The position numbers were made by a program, and so were the translations under genes. Positions 62,274 to 64,000 of a stretch of 64,000 nucleotides of DNA are shown one piece after another. Under the pieces are notes generated by a model. The model was not told the DNA's origin. It did not search any database and saw nothing but the letters and a program-made list of their open reading frames with translations. Source of the DNA: Patagioenas fasciata (Eukaryota; Chordata; Aves; Columbiformes; Columbidae); NCBI RefSeq assembly GCF_037038585.1, contig NC_092522.1, forward strand, positions 52,391,661-52,455,660, given 5' to 3'. Positions within the stretch are counted from its first letter, which is position 1. Every line of letters starts with the position of its first letter.

Positions 62274-64000
62274 GTAGGAGCCCGTCCCTCAGCAGCCCTC
62301 AAACTGGTACATTGATGCTTTCTAGGAAGAGAGGGCTGAAAAAGGAGGCAAAGAGTTAATCAGCAAATTAGAAATCCTTATGGCCATGTGTGACTCAGTG
62401 GCCATCTGGGATGGGGTGGTGTCACTGAGAAGCACTATTTACAAGAAAAATATTGAAGAAGCAGATAAAAACTATATTTTTGTGGTTTGGGTTTGGCAAT
62501 GTAGATGCTTGTGACAGCAATATTTGATATATGAAGGATTGCAAATCACTTAGGCAAACATCCATTGAATTTGAAGATGCACTTTTAAACTTCATCTGTT
62601 TTGCTTAAAAGCAAAACGGTGTTTAAAAAGTTTAGTTTTGATCTACTGCATTTTAGCCAGTCACTGCTTTCTCATCCATCTCCACAAACCCTTGTTCTGC
62701 TACAAATGAATGGGCAGTGAACCATGATGTGGAGAAAGGAGCAAGTGGTTGAGGCAGTAATTCTTTACTTGAGCATTGCCACAGAAGCCAGCATAACTTG
62801 GGATTATGTACTCTGTGAAAACCTTTCCCATTTTGTGATCATATAAAAGTATCTTGTCTTGTACCTTTCTTATCTCAAAGTTTTGGATCCTTTAGCAGAG
62901 ATTTAGTTTACAGTCAGTCCCTTGGAGCTAAACTTGCAAATTTGAAGAAATACAAATAAAGTGGTAAAATCTTTGCTATTAAGAACAGGGGGATGAGATT
63001 TGGACATCTTTCTTGGCAATTCAGAGCTACTACTCTGTTTGTGGAAAGCATTTTTATTTGAATCATGCACGTAGACAGCTATTAATCAGAGTATGTACTA
63101 TTACCCAGGATAAAATAACTGTATTACTGAATGTAAGTTTAGTCCTGAACATATGTTCATAAAGTCAAAAGGTCCTCCTGGCACCTCTTCCCATGTCTGG
63201 CCCCCAGGATACATACTTGGAAAGTTGCGAAGTCCACTGAGTTTCAGTTACTGCACTAACAGTTGTCCAGTACATAAAACCAGTAGAATAGGAACTGTGG
63301 GACCTGAAGGAAGGCTTTTCTGCCATCCCTTTTGTCTAAGTCCTTGTTTGTAAAGTAGGGAGAATATTAATTTTTTTGTTAAACTGTTTGGGATCAATAG
63401 GTAGAAAGTGCTATGTAGTATTACACAGCAGGACTGAAATTGTAGTGTTTCTCTTGAATCAGCTTGTTTATTTTAATTCCTCTGTGTGTGTTTATACATA
63501 TGTGTATACATACACACATACCCAGAAGAGAGTGTGGAGGCTCTGGTGTCCTGACAAGGGTTTTTTCCCTTTTAAGCAGCCCTTTCTGTAGTATTTGTGG
63601 AATCTACTACCATCAATCTAGCTTAACATAAAATGATGAACAAAGTCCTAGGAGGGCTGAATTGCTGTCTGGAGGCATCTGTCCATCTCTGACTACAGAG
63701 GCACTCAAGGGGAATTAGGGCTTTTACAGACTCATGGAAATGGGTTCAAACCTGTCTGGGTCCATCAGCTGCTGTGTACAGCCACCTCCATCATGTGGCT
63801 TTCCCCTGAGAAAAGGGTATGGCGTGGCTCAGGAATCAGCTCTCAAACCTTTGCATTTTTCAGGCCAGCCTGTTCATTCCTCAGTTTGGCTTAAAATTTG
63901 CTAGCATATCCAGTGCTGGAACCTGCTGTTGGGAAAACAGGGTGAACAAGACCTCCTGCCTGGGCATCCTTCATACCCTGCAATGGCTGAAAGATTCCTA
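62274..64000 (+). other. TBXT: TBXT intron 7, incomplete at window edge
   Basis: Begins with GTAGGA. I searched for the expected next exon, which in relatives continues with a QYPSLWSVSN-like sequence, and did not find it, so the intron runs off the window. It contains a short alternating TG/TA/CA stretch at 63484-63520. No other gene seen. Confidence 0.75.

Noticed and set aside
1-64000. CRISPR arrays, insertion sequences, operons, riboswitches, endogenous retroviral genes
   Set aside because: None seen; the exon-intron gene and CR1 repeats show vertebrate nuclear DNA, and no LTR pair or retroviral reading frame was recognised.

Overview
The window looks like nuclear DNA from a bird (possibly another sauropsid). 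It is AT-leaning and almost free of interspersed repeats except CR1 retrotransposon fragments. Two of these end at the short ATTCTATGA-type terminus typical of bird CR1. Introns are short and there is a sharp CpG island. The species cannot be fixed from sequence alone.

One protein-coding gene is recognisable: TBXT (Brachyury/T), on the + strand, from about 57.1 kb to past the right edge. Seven coding exons with consensus splice sites (57227-57432, 57603-57867, 58457-58591, 59305-59366, 59459-59520, 60432-60608, 62144-62273) join in phase into 345 complete codons plus 2 nt. They hold the whole T-box DNA-binding domain and the Pro/Tyr-rich start of the C-terminal region. The remaining C-terminus (about 90 residues by comparison with other vertebrates) and the 3' UTR are not in the window. 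Exons 6 and 7 both begin at tandem NAGNAG acceptors, so each could give two proteins differing by about one residue.

Directly upstream is a GC-rich promoter with two TCF/LEF motifs in opposite orientation, two CCAAT boxes, a CRE-like site and a TATA-like element. The motifs fit Brachyury being a Wnt target in the primitive streak and tailbud. Between 53.7 and 57 kb the sequence is richer in CpG than the rest of the flank and includes a discrete CpG-rich patch at 53.69-53.98 kb.

From 1 to about 53.6 kb I find no convincing gene. All long reading frames there are unsupported, low-complexity, or explained by CR1. The flank holds four CR1 pieces (10.3, 13.5, 13.8-14.0 and 29.2-29.5 kb), a perfect 73-bp tandem duplication at 14.4 kb, and simple repeats (AAAAG, TATC, CAA, homopolymers). 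It also holds several stretches dense in homeodomain, FOX, octamer, SOX/TCF and T-box motifs that may be enhancers. In mouse, a region of about 37 kb upstream of Brachyury contains a notochord enhancer (established), so this flank is where a bird counterpart would be expected (inference). I found no clearly novel biological system; the most checkable points are the two NAGNAG acceptors, the 73-bp duplication and the enhancer candidates.
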